A stretch of 64,000 nt of DNA from Symbiodinium natans (taxonomy: Eukaryota; Sar; Dinophyceae; Suessiales; Symbiodiniaceae), in NCBI GenBank assembly GCA_905221605.1, contig CAJNDS010000015.1:124001-188000 (forward strand), given 5' to 3'. The notes beneath the pieces were generated by a model. That model had not been told where the DNA came from. It saw nothing but the letters and a program-made list of their open reading frames with translations, and ran no database searches. This document shows positions 53,764 to 64,000 of the stretch, piece by piece. The position numbers and the translations under genes were made by a program. The first letter of the stretch is position 1. Each line of letters begins with the position of its first letter.

Positions 53764-56700
53764 TGTGGCTTGCTTGCTGGGGGGCTACAGAGCAGACTCC
53801 CCCTGCTTTTCAAGGTCTTCCTGTCCGGGCTTTCTGCAAGCCCAGAGCCCAGCTTTTCTGGTGCGACTTGAGGTGACTGCTGCTAACATCTGCTCTTCAA
53901 GGCACCGACTCGGATACGCTGCGGAAGTTCTGCGAGCTCACTGTGGGGCCCGTCACCAACGCGCGTGTGCCACTTGATCCGAGACTGGACAAGTTTGCAT
54001 GCTCCTGATACCATGGCAGTTTCTCCGCGTGTGCAAAGTCAGCCTCGGGCGGCCGACCCTACCTATCTTCCCGGTTGTGTAGAAGAGGCCTCTTGCAGGG
54101 GCTGCTCGGAGGAGATCCTCCACCCTGCTTGAGTAGCACACAAACCCCTGCAGGTTCACTCACCGTGACACTGGCGAGTCCAGGGGCACCGCGAAGGTGG
54201 AGTTCGACTCCCCGCAGCTGGCGCAGTCCGCCATCCAGGTGGGGACTGGGACACAAGGGCCACTAGGGTTGGGGTCTCTCCGTAATCGGGGCTCAACTCC
54301 GAAATTCCGAAAGTCCAAAGCCAGGCTCTGAATGGCCGCCTGCTGGACGGGAGCTATCTTTCAGCGCGGATGATGGAGCTTCTCCGCTCAGACTGGAATT
54401 CCATAAGGCTTTGTACAGCCATCTGCAGTCAGCACCCCCCCCCCCCAGGCCATGGTGAAGAAGACTCATCAGGCCCGCATCATTGTCTTGCCACGCCCAA
54501 TGAATGGCTGTATCCTAGGCGCGATCGCCCGCTGAGACCACCTGCAGAAGGAAGCTGCCTGGTGCCGCAGAACCCGCAGAAATTGAAGTTGCAAGCATGA
54601 TGCGCAAACAGTTGTTAAACTGCTAGTGCATCGTCCATCTGATACGAAGTCGTTTCCCAGCTGATTCGCTTCATGGCGTTGGGACTGATAAGGCATGTAT
54701 CCCAAAGCGTCCATGTACCTACATACTAATATACTTGGGGCTCTAAAGCTACTCTATGGGAACCCTCTAGGGCCCAAGTATACACTATATAGGTACCTGG
54801 GCCCTTAGGGTATTTCCACGCTGTAGCCGTCAAGCCAAGCCTCAAAGGTTGTCGCATCTTCATTGCGAACCTTCCCGATGAGGCTGGGGCGACCAGATGC
54901 AGCAGTTGATGAACCTTGAACCCGAACGCAACGGTTTCGGGTTGAGGGGGCCTCCATTAGAGTACCTACTGCAAGACGTTTATCCTTAAGCGACTATCAG
55001 ACTATCTTGCCACATTATTATGGCATTCTAGTACCCTAGTAGATTCATGAATCCGTTCTTCCATTATTCCGTTTTTCCAATTTTTCCAGTATTCTGTGTT
55101 CCTATTATTGTTTTATTATTCTACTACTCGATTCGCAAAATTATTCGCACACCGTTACATGATTTGGAGGCACCCAGAAGGTAATAGTTGGGCTGCCTGT
55201 CGCACAAGGACACGGGGCAGCAGAGAGACCGAGCCAGAGCCACCTTCGATGTTCCTGCTGTCAGCCTGTTCAGCCTGTTGAGCACAACGACACGGCGATG
55301 AATGGAGTGACTTTGTCCACTTCTTGTCTACTCGCATACTTGCTCATCCTTGGAACAGGTCAGCGAGGGGCAGGTGCAAGACTTGCTGCAGCAGGCCGGT
55401 GAGGTCTTGTCCGTGCAGGCCGGAGCGCGTGTTGGGTCTATGTGCGTTTTCTCGCGTATCTCCACGGGGCTGCGAGGTCTTCAAGACGGGTGCGGGCAAC
55501 ACTGCCAGCCGCGCGGTGATGGCACCTGCACGTATTGCCTGGTAGTTTCGGGACATCTCGGGACAGACAAGCATTTCTGGGTTGGGGTGCTTGTTGATCC
55601 GGCTTGTATGCACCGGTCCTGGACATTGCTCACGAAGGTCGCACATCAGGTTTTGTCACCTCCTTAATCCTGCGACATGTCGCACCTTTTGTTGTGCTGT
55701 TCTTCTCCTTTCCTTGGCCCAAGTCCCAGAGACCTCCATGCCAGTACGTGCATGCTTACCACATGTGCCATTTGGGCAGTTGTTCTGAAACCATGTGCTC
55801 TTTTCAGTTTCTGCATCAAAAGCCAGCTCCAACAGAGTCTGCAGGCATCACCAGACCAAGCTCAGCGAGCTGTCAGCGTGCTGCCTTTGGGACGGCAGCG
55901 AAGTTGCGGCAGATCCACGCATCGGCCAATATATGCCCAGCTTAGGAACGAGACTTTCTACATTTCCAACCGCATCACTGTGCGCCTGGACGCCGAGCGG
56001 CCAAAGGCACAGACGGAAGCTTGGTGTAACAAAGCTACGATGCTGAACTGGACCTCTCGGCTGGGGATCCACCATTCAGCACGGCAAGAATGCACCGGCT
56101 CGTGACGTTGGCGGGAGGGTGGGTGGGGGGGGTTTGCAACTTCACGTGCGATGCAGGGTTCAGGGGGAGTGCCTCCTTGCTTCTCTTGCGTTCAGCCTGT
56201 GTTGTTTCCAAGCCAGATCATCTCGATAAGCTAGGGCAGATGAGACACAGACCCCTCAGGATGCGACAGTTTTCGTGGGAGGCTTGAGTTTCAGCACCAC
56301 CAGTCAAGGCGCTTGGAAGCTTGCGATGCTTGTTGCGCGACGTGAAGCTGCAGCAGCTAGTAGTGGTGTTGAAGAAGTGCAGACACCCGACAGCTAGTGC
56401 GCATAGGCTTGTCTCACATGCGTGGCGTGTGCCTCCGCAAAAGCTTTTCACGCCAGCACCCATGAGTTTAGTTTCGACTTGGGCTGGCTGATCTTAATGC
56501 TTGAGGGGCCTCAATCTAAGCGACAGTAGCCCCCAGTAACCTTGAAATGTCACAAATTGTCACAGGAGAAGCTTGAACCACGAAGTTCTTACTTCTCCAA
56601 CAGCTGAACTTTAAACTTTTTGGGTTTCCTTGTTTAGTAGGAATAATAAAGTTTAACCTTTTTTCCCTTGGTTATCGGAGAAGTAAGAGTTTGGAGTGTG

Positions 56701-59700
56701 TGAAAGGGTCGATCTCAGAGACAAGTTGGGTGACCAGTAGCTCTGCCCTGGCAAGGCTTAGAGCAGCACTTCAGCCGAGTGGCGAAAGTCGTTCAGGCGC
56801 CTATTTGCAACATATATATATATACACATATATGTATATAATATGTATATATATATATATGTATGTATATATATATATATGTATGTACGTATGTATGAGT
56901 TTCCTGCTTCCAAGATCTTCCAACATCCTCAGACGCGTGCACAGGCGTCTGTGTTCACCGCCAAAGAGACCGGGAAGCCGCGAGGTGGGCGTTGTGGGTA
57001 TTGGACTTCAGTGACTTCAGTGTTTCGCGTTGGGCTGTGCTGACATGCCCAGATTCTGCAGCGGAAAGTTGTCTCCGTACCCTAAGAGCCCAATACCTCT
57101 TAATTAAGGAATATTCCTTAAATCATAATAAGGATCCCTTTGTGATTTAATGTATGTTCCTTAATTCAGGAGTATTGGGCTCTCTATGGGTATGTCTCCC
57201 GAGGTTCGGGGAAGGTGGAGTTCCAGTCCGCGCGCGATGCAGAACGTGCGGTCCAGGCCGCGCCACGGAGAAGCATTCATGTTTAGCTTGCGCCTGGACG
57301 ATCGAACCGAGATGACTGATAAATAGGTATATGGGAGTTTACGAAAATAAGGGACCCCTAAATATACCCCCAAATAGTATAAAAAACGCCCCTGACAAAG
57401 TACCAAAATTATCGTAAACCCCCAGTATGTTTTCATATCCTTCATTGTCTGCTTCTTGGAGGAGCTGAACGGCTCGGAGCTTGATGGCCGATCGGTCCAC
57501 GCCGCCTGGCCAAAGCGTGGCAAAGCTCTGTCTGTTTCTTTGTCTAGATCTTTAGGGTTTAGGGTTGAGGGGAATCTGCAGCCTGCAGATTCGGGTCGCC
57601 TTCTTCTAGCTACCGAGGAGAAGTTCTTGAAAGGGACACCTAAATATACCCCCCAAATAGCCTTAGCAGGACTCGCTCATAAAGACGACCCCATTAAGGT
57701 CCCCCCCCCCCCCCCCCCCCAGTTGATTCGCTGGATCTGATATAGCAAAGCTCAGGTGAAAATCATGGAGGCCCGACCGCCGGAGAGGTGCCTTGAGAAT
57801 GTCCTTTTGGGATGCCCCTTTTTCTAGCAGTCCTTAATAGGGATTCTAGTACCCCCTACAAATCCCTATTCAGGACTGTGTTCGTTTAAGGGGGGAGCAT
57901 CCTTCATGTCCTGAGTCAAGGGGCTCTCAAGGCATTCATTGCGAACATTGAAACGTATTGAATCACACTGCCATGCACCCTGTAGCAAAACACCCCGCTT
58001 AGGCCTTGAGGCTGGGCTCGTTTTTAAGGGGTAGTTTACTGTAGGGTATTTAAGGACTCATACTACAGGACCATGCAACTACCCTAAGATCGTTGAGAGC
58101 CCTGTGATGCCTCAGGTCCGGTCCGGTGCGGCCACCTCCGGGCTTGGGACCCCCAGACAGCTCGACACTCAGACGTCCAGGTCTCTCTTGTAGAGACATT
58201 GTGGAGGTCTTAAAATCTTAGATGCGTCATCATCCAAGCATCGAGGCTTCCGGGAAGCAATCATGTTAAACCCTAAGCCCAAAACCCTAAACCCTAAACC
58301 CTAAACCCTAAACCCTAAACCCTAAACCCTAAACCCTAAACCCTAAACCCTAAACCCTAAACCGGTCTGTGCTCTGTGAGGCGGCCGCCAGCTCTTTGTG
58401 TCTGGCCTTGCGCCCACCACACAAACCGAGGTCATGGGCACGTGGGGGGTTTACGATCTTAGGGGACTTCAAACTTCAGAGGCCTGCATGCAAAGAACGG
58501 ATATCTTATTGTGGTCCTTATGGTAAAGGGAACCCTAAACCCTAAACCCCTAAACCCTAAATCTTGTTGGGGTCCTTGTTGTTAGGGGATCCTAGTATTT
58601 GGGGGTCCATTTTAGGGGTCCCTGATTGTCGTGAACCCCCACTTCGGTGCCTCAAGATGGCGGCATGCAGTGCTTGATGTCCACTAGTGTAGGTCATCCA
58701 AATATGTTCTTGGTGCAGTTGCTGCGAGAGTTCTGCGAAGCCTGTCTTGGCGATGGATCAGCATCGGCCCCAGTGCTCTACATCCAGCTATCTACAACCA
58801 GATTAACAAGTAGCCCTTGCCACAAGAACAATGACAATACAACGGCCTCTTGTAGGTGTTGGTTCGTGCGTACATCTTCCGGCTCCCGGCTAGAAGAATG
58901 CAACGCGTGGCGTGCTAGCGTTATCTATCCCTGTTATTTGTCGAGTGGTGCCCGCGTTTGTCCTCCCAACTTCCTACCTGCACTCACTGATCATAGTGTC
59001 TGCTTAAGACCCCAAAGAAGAAAGATAGCAGTCCCTATAGTTATCGCCCTTTTGCGGGGGAAGGGGTGGCTCTTGAGCAATTAGTAGGCCAAGCCGAGGT
59101 TGTGTACTGCAACGTCTTCCATGACCACGACACCGGCGAGTCGAAATGCACTGCGAAACTCGAGCACCTCGGAGCTCAGAGCAGCCCACGGGCGGTCCCA
59201 ATATGGGTAAATCCCACAAAAGAGGGGTAACCCCTTACATACCCCCAAGTAGAATAGACTCCCCTTAAAGGGACCCCCCAAAAAGGGTACCCCTGTTTTT
59301 TCGGAAACCCCCCTATGCGTGACTGGGATGGGGCACAAAGGGAGATGTCGGGGGAAAAATGCAAGAAGCAAGATTGGGCATGCTCAGGGTGGCAGTTTTT
59401 GAAGCACTTTGCGGCCATACAGTGACGGACGAGTGAGAGACTAGTGGCAGATTTGGCTTCGGCTTCGATCGTAGGTGAATCTCATGGATGCTGCGTTGCC
59501 CAGACTTACAAACCGCATCGCTTCGGCACTGGGGGGCAACGCAGGTTGGCCTCTTCAGATCTTCTGGACAGAGCCCTGCAGGACGGCTGGAAGTAGTAAA
59601 AGAAAAGCCTGATGCCTGACCTAAGGCGTGGGCACGGAATGCATCTCGCATCTTAAGGACAATTTTGCACTCGCTGGGTGTGCTGCAGGCAGCCTTTTTC

Positions 59701-62700
59701 TGAAAGGCCCTAAACCCCAAACCCTAAACCCTTTTTAGTATTGTGGCTTGGCATTGAATATCCGTCGGTGGTAATGCTGACCCTGGTTGGTTCATTACTG
59801 GTGGTCAATGCACCCACTCTGGAGATCTCGACAGGACTTGCCTCGCCCGCTTATGCCAGTGTGAGAGTCGAAACCCTTTTTAATGCGCTTCGAGGTTCAC
59901 GAACACAACCAACTCCCGGAGTTGCTCTCCTCTCTTGCTCTCCCCTCTGGCGGAAAGCCCAAAGTTAGGGTTTAGGGTTTAGGGTTGGGATGTTCCCCGC
60001 CTTATATGAACAGCGCTTGGCAGGGATTATAATAGGGGGTAGTCCTATAATCCCTATGAAGGACTGTTATAGTATAAGGGGGAACATCCCAAGTTTAGGG
60101 CGTTGCTTCAAAAAAGGGTTCTGGCTTCATTGAGCAGGACTTGGAGGGTGCGCAGCTGGAGGGCGGCCGTTTGTCCCTCCGCCGACCAGGCGGAAGCCGT
60201 GGCTTGACAGGGGGCTCGGTGGGTTCCGGATGACCCCCATGCACCAACAAAAGAAAGAAGGCAAGGAAGAAAGAGAGAAAGAACGGGAGAAATAAAGAAA
60301 GAACGAGAAAAAGAGAAAGAGAGAAAGAAGAGAGACAGAGAGAAGGTGCGAGGGAGAGAGAGACACCAAAGAGTCCACGCCTATCTCAGACAGAGTTTTT
60401 GCGTGTGGGCCTCGGCAATGAAGAACATTGGAGCTGGAAGCGTGTTCTGGTTCATCTTTATTCGCTGGGTTTCCTTCTCATAAATGTGTACAGTACATGT
60501 ACGGCAGTTGTGCAGATGCACCGTAGTAAGTCTGCAAACTTGAGGAGGGCTGGCCGTATGCCCGAACACGGAGTTTCCGAACTTCAAGGTGCCCTTTCAA
60601 AACAAGGGATATCTTATTGGGGGTCTACAACTGGGGCTCCAATATGTTCGTAAACCTCCATAGAAGCCATTGCTAGCACCTCAAACGAATTCTTCTGCAG
60701 GTGAAGCCCGGCAGCCCCCAGCACCCGATGGGCGGACGATCTTCCTGGGAGGCTGGATCGCAGCGTGTCATCACACACCATGTTGGGAATAGGGTTTAGG
60801 GTTTAGGGTTTAGGTTTTAGGGTTTAGGGTTTAGGGTTTAGGCCTTGAATCAACACCGACCCTCATCTCGCGGTAAAAGGTCACCGCCGCTAGTCGAATG
60901 GCTCGAAAGGCTACCCTCCCGTCTCGTCGCCTCATCTCCTCTCTGACGCCGAGCCCTGCGTACTGGGACTCCGATTTGACGGGGGCTTTGTGCTTAGGGT
61001 CTAGGTGTATAGGTTATAGAGTTTAGGGTTATAGGGCAAGGGTTATAGGGCATTTAGGGTTTAGGGTTTGTTTCCTTACAGCTTGCCGTGGCGACACGGA
61101 AAACATAAACAGAAACAAGAAGCAGCACTGGACTTGTGGAAGGGGTTCGTGGAAGGCATTGTGCCAAGACTCTTAGGTCTTTCGTCCAGTGCTTGAGATA
61201 TGCATGTGCGATGCGCTAGGCTATTCACAGCCCTGAACTTAAACTTGACCATCGACCCAAGTCTACTGTTAGCAATGAGTGATGTAACATAGCGCCACCA
61301 ACAGCTGATTTCCAGTTTTCGGGCTCAAGATGTACCACGTGTTGGACGTAGGGGAACCTTCGGCAACATGATTTCAGGTTTGCCCCCGACTGCATGCAGC
61401 CAACGACTGATAGGTGAACAGACCTTGCACAAGAATTGAAACAATCTCCCTCCCTCGCCCCCCACCTCCTTGTCTAGCTGCCATCTTTTTTTGTGGCCGT
61501 AGTGATTTTGGGTTGGGTTTGTGCAGGTGTTTGTAATGCGGAGCCGAGCTCGCCTGAGTTCGCAAAGCAGAAAAAACTTGGGCGCATCGTCACATCGTTT
61601 ACCGTTGAGGACAAGCTGAGACGAACCAGCAATAAGGATGTGACCGACGGGTGGTTTCAAAGAATTGGGCTCATCCTCTTTTAACATGGTCTGGTCTCTG
61701 CATGTTGTAGTGTGGGATTGGCAGTCTGGAAACATGATGCGTGTACGTCTCCCGTTCTGGTCTCATCGGGCGCCTTACTGCTGTGGCCTGCTCTTTTCAA
61801 CCTATACTGCGTAATCCCCAGTCTGGGTACCCTGACTGCACGGGGCGTTATAACAAGAGGGACCCCCTCCAGGGCTCAGCTGGGACGTCGACTCGGAGGC
61901 CCTGAAAGCCTTCGCCAGCCAGGTCGGGGAGGTCCGAATCCCAGAAACTTCAAAAATTTTTGCTTCCGAGGCAGCGGAGGATGAAGAGATGTCTCATTGT
62001 ATCATGATGATAAAAACTGTCGCTCCACAATGCCTGAAAGAGGCCGGGCTTGAGTCTGGGATGCAGGTTTGGGAGGTTTGGGAGGTTTGGGAGGTTTGGT
62101 GATACACCAGCTCTTGAAGCAGCTGGCACTCTGTTAGCAATATGCCTGGCCCGGTGCAGCGTTATGGGCACGTGGTTCACGCATGTCTCGAAGCCTGTAC
62201 ATAAGCTCATTAGGCTCTTTCTGCAGCGAGGTCACCTACGCTGCAGTGTTCACCAACAAAGAGACAGGGAAATCCAAAGGTTCAGGCGCGTGAGTTGCAC
62301 ACTGCTTGCCTTAAAGAGACAGGGAACTCCAAAGGTTCAGGCATGTGAGTTGCACACTGCATTGCCTTCGAGCTCTCTGTATGTTCCAGAGGCCGAAGCT
62401 TCGGAAGGATGTAACGGCAACCACACACGTTTGTGACCCGGATCCTCAGGCAAAGTTCAATTTGCTACAGCAGAGCTGGCGGATAAGGCCGTGGAGGCTC
62501 CCATGGTTCTATGCTTCTGGCTGCGTTGAATTTGGAAGGGGGGGGGGGTGTAGATTGCAGGATCTGCTGCAAGCGAAACCAACAGGCTGAGCATGGCTAA
62601 AAGCAGCTGAGCTTAGCAAGCGAGGTGGTGGCCGTTTTCTCCGGCAGTTCTCCCCAATATGCGTCGCACGTATCGCATGCTAACCTTGCCTGCTTCTTGA

Positions 62701-62812
62701 CTCTTGACCTTATCGTCCGCCGTAGTAGCTTAGGTTGGTTTGGTCAGAAAGGCTCCCTCAGAAACCGCGTGCTCTGGAGGAGCTTTCCGGCCAGGATCTC
62801 ATGGGTCGCGAG
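49315..62812 (+). CDS. Multi-RRM RNA-binding protein gene (at least six RRM units, partial model)
   Basis: RRM pieces on + strand exons behind AG|G acceptors. Unit A: 49315-49362 (DSSDPNGTAKVDFDSE). Unit B: about 50140-50186 (FELKAFAAEAG), 51057-51113 (VEFASLEQAQQAVQLLNGK), about 51272-51319. Unit C: 51611-51673 (VLNSHRTAFVGGLSTDMDEG, RNP2), 52934-52987 (EFETEELMSKAVSELNGK). Unit D: 53902-53962 (TDSDTLRKFCELTVGPVTN), 54154-54238 (ESRGTAKVEFDSPQLAQSAI, RNP1), 54325-54363 (ALNGRLLDGSYLS). Unit E: 54848-54882 (CRIFIANLPDE), 55359-55418, 56945-56984 (ASVFTAKETGKPR), 57204-57256 (SGKVEFQSARDAERAVQ), 57462-57503 (ELNGSELDGRSVHA). Unit F: about 58693-58750 (LLREFCEACLGDG), 59099 onward (VVYCNVFHDHDTGESKCTAK), 60138 onward (DLEGAQLEGGRLSLRRP). 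Unit G: 61873-61931 (LSWDVDSEALKAFASQVGE), 62231-62279 (VTYAAVFTNKETGKSK), 62450-62496 (KVQFATAELADKAVE), 62780-62812 (ELSGQDLMGRE). RRMs bind single-stranded RNA; a nucleolin- or PABP-like role in mRNA handling is likely. Whether this is one gene or two is unknown; ends were not found. Confidence 0.8.
53690..53768 (+). repeat. GT microsatellite in an RRM-gene intron
   Basis: Two (GT)n runs of about 12 and 18 units separated by GTTTTTGT. Confidence 0.95.
56575..56693. mobile_element. Palindromic element with ACTTCTCC termini (family E)
   Basis: Left arm GTTCTTACTTCTCCAACAGC, right arm TTATCGGAGAAGTAAGAGTT; inner TTTAAACTTT and AAAGTTTAACC also pair. About 20-base terminal inverted repeats in an RRM-gene intron. 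Confidence 0.6.
57077..57192. mobile_element. Palindromic element with AGAGCCCAATAC termini (family D)
   Basis: Left CCTAAGAGCCCAATACCTCT, right AGGAGTATTGGGCTCTCTAT; inner TTAATTAAGGAATATTCCTTA pairs imperfectly with ATGTATGTTCCTTAATT. It ends 12 bases before the exon at 57204. Confidence 0.7.
57333..57423. mobile_element. Family B palindromic element, copy 4
   Basis: GGGAGTTTACGAAAATAAGG ... ACCCCTAAATATACCCCCAA ... ATTATCGTAAACCCCC. Both termini intact; in the intron just upstream of the exon at 57462. A second, partial copy with the ACACCTAAATATACCCCCC module and a C homopolymer lies at 57629-57720. Confidence 0.75.
57809..57902. mobile_element. Family A palindromic element, copy 8
   Basis: GGGATGCCCCTTTTTCTAGC ... 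TAATAGGGATTCTAGTACCC ... TTCAGGACTGTGTTCGTTTA to GGGGGGAGCATCC; in an RRM-gene intron. Confidence 0.8.
58267..58364 (-). repeat. CCCTAAA array in an RRM-gene intron
   Basis: About 13 units of CCCTAAA. Confidence 0.95.
58444..58640. mobile_element. Family B palindromic element, copy 5, interrupted by telomere-like repeats
   Basis: GGGGGGTTTACGATCTTAGG at the left, ATCTTATTGTGGTCCTTATG, then a short CCCTAAA insert (58531-58560), then TTGTTGGGGTCCTTGTTGTT and terminal GTCGTGAACCCCC. Confidence 0.65.
59208..59313. mobile_element. Family B palindromic element, copy 6
   Basis: TGGGTAAATCCCACAAAAGA at the left, ACATACCCCCAAGTAGAATA core, AAGGGACCCCCCAAAAAGGG and terminal TTTTTTCGGAAACCCCCC. It begins at the end of the coding-like part of the exon starting at 59099. 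Confidence 0.65.
59987..60090. mobile_element. Family A palindromic element, copy 9
   Basis: GGGATGTTCCCCGCCTTATA ... AGGGATTATAATAGGGGGTA ... GAAGGACTGTTATAGTATAA to GGGGGAACATCCC; complete, preceded by a short TTTAGGG tract, in an RRM-gene intron. Confidence 0.85.
60572..60660. mobile_element. Family B palindromic element, copy 7
   Basis: AGTTTCCGAACTTCAAGGTG at the left, GGATATCTTATTGGGGGTCT core, ATATGTTCGTAAACCTCC at the right; in an RRM-gene intron. Confidence 0.65.
60787..60842 (+). repeat. TTTAGGG array in an RRM-gene intron
   Basis: About 8 units. Confidence 0.93.
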
Positions 62813-64000
62813 GCCTTGCCGACATGTGCGCTGGACAATGCAGGGCAGTTGGGTGCCATGGTGGTGAAGTGGTGGTGCCATGCCGGGATGCAACTCCTCA
62901 TGACTGAGTATGCCTGCTTACAGAACCTTACAGAAACGCACGACTTCGTTGCTTCCAGTTGGGAACTCTCCAGATTTTGGCATGATTTTCGGGCTGAGTG
63001 AGCAGCGGCCACGGAGAGCAGAAGACACCACAGTCCTGCTGCGCTGCTGTATGGGCCCAAGCGGTAGACAGAGACGCCGCGCAGCTTGGGGCATCCCCGG
63101 GCGTGGGCAGCTCGCCACTGCATCACGAGCACCCACTGCTTGTTTTCTGTTCTGGCGTTGCAGTCCGTTATGCGGCATGCGTGTCAGATTTCAAGAGGGA
63201 GTTAACCCCTGTCCCCAAACGACCCCTCGACCGGATGGTCCGTGGGCCCTGGCAAGGCAAAGGCTGCCTCGAAATAATCTTACAGAATTTTGCGAGGTAG
63301 ATCTCCGTTGACTGTGGGGGCCGGGGGGGGAGGGGGGGGGTCGGGAGATTTTGCAGTGAGGCCGGATAGACTCAGACCGCAGAAGTGACACTGATGGGCA
63401 CTATATCTTGGATGGCGTTTTTAGGCAGAAGCTACCGAGTAACCCTAAACCCTACACTACACCCGAAAATGATTTGTTTTTGATCTCTCGTCATCAGCGT
63501 AAGCCCAGTAGGGCACTGCAGCCCCTTTATACCCACGGGGGCGGGCGAGTCGTCTCAAGCCTCGGCCGGAGAGTTGAGGTTCGGGCATGCAACACAACGG
63601 ATTTTTGGTGCTTGGTGCCCATCTATGTCTTCGGAGGCACCGCAGGCCCGTGTATCTCACATCGGTATCTGACCGGTGTCATTTGCGTTCAGGATTCCGT
63701 AACTGTTGTTACAAGTACCCATGAACCTGCAAGCACTGTTGAACACATGGTTTTGGCAAATGAGCATTTCAGCACCGGCAGGCTGCGGGTGTGACGGGGA
63801 AGACCACTTCAGCTAATGGCACTGAGAATGTGTACTTTTATGGCGCCTCGTCTGTCACATGGTGGGCCACACAGAGTGTGGGGTTTGGGCCCCGATTCAG
63901 TCCAATCACCGTCGAATCAACAAAAAAACTCCCTCTCAACTGCAAATGGATCCTCCATGAAGCCCTGCACGCTTAATGCTTTCCCCTTCTCCAAGCCTGA
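62813..64000. other. Right end of window, no assigned exon
   Basis: Frames are open on both strands without recognisable domains. A half copy of palindrome family C (AAGTACCCATGAACCTGCAA) lies at about 63713-63732. Later exons of the RRM gene may be here but were not identified. Confidence 0.4.

Overview
The window looks like a piece of dinoflagellate nuclear genome with a block of AT-rich virus-like genes at its left end. The dinoflagellate call rests on four things read in the sequence. All recognisable host genes lie on the + strand. They are split into dozens of very small exons. The exons that could be placed precisely sit behind AG|G acceptors and carry GT, GC or GA donors in phase-consistent models. 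Introns are full of (TTTAGGG)n/(CCCTAAA)n arrays and short palindromic elements. No rRNA, tRNA or CRISPR was seen.

Region 1 (1-3560) is compact, AT-rich and nearly intron-free, with intact small genes on both strands: the end of a protein with an S74-type intramolecular-chaperone tail, an A32-like DNA-packaging ATPase, two zinc-binding-type proteins, a protein with an N-myristoylation-type start and several unknown small proteins. Convergent or terminal gene ends carry perfect hairpins built on TTTAATATTA. This is best read as part of a virophage/polinton-like or related eukaryotic DNA virus, integrated in the host or joined by assembly error.

Region 2 (3560-14130) holds G-rich satellites, telomere-like arrays, microsatellites and mobile palindromes with scattered + strand exons of unidentified genes.

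Region 3 (14135-23159) is an isocitrate dehydrogenase gene of about 30 exons with a mitochondrial-type presequence, NAD-type cofactor residues and a C-terminal EF-hand. Region 4 (24041-27915) is a NAK/AAK1-type protein kinase in at least 13 exons.

Region 5 (28000-44200) is mostly non-coding or unrecognised. It contains a possible copia RNase H remnant (minus strand, about 35.8-36.1 kb) and two decayed copies of a LINE-type element with a restriction-like endonuclease end (36.3-38.3 and 39.3-40.5 kb).

Region 6 (44239-47639) carries exons of a Trp/Pro-rich protein with a duplicated DPWK(E/D)W exon. Region 7 (49315-62812) is a multi-RRM RNA-binding protein gene whose RRM units share intron positions and phases.

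Exon coordinates in regions 3, 4, 6 and 7 are hand-built from protein-family consensus plus splice signals and have no transcript support.
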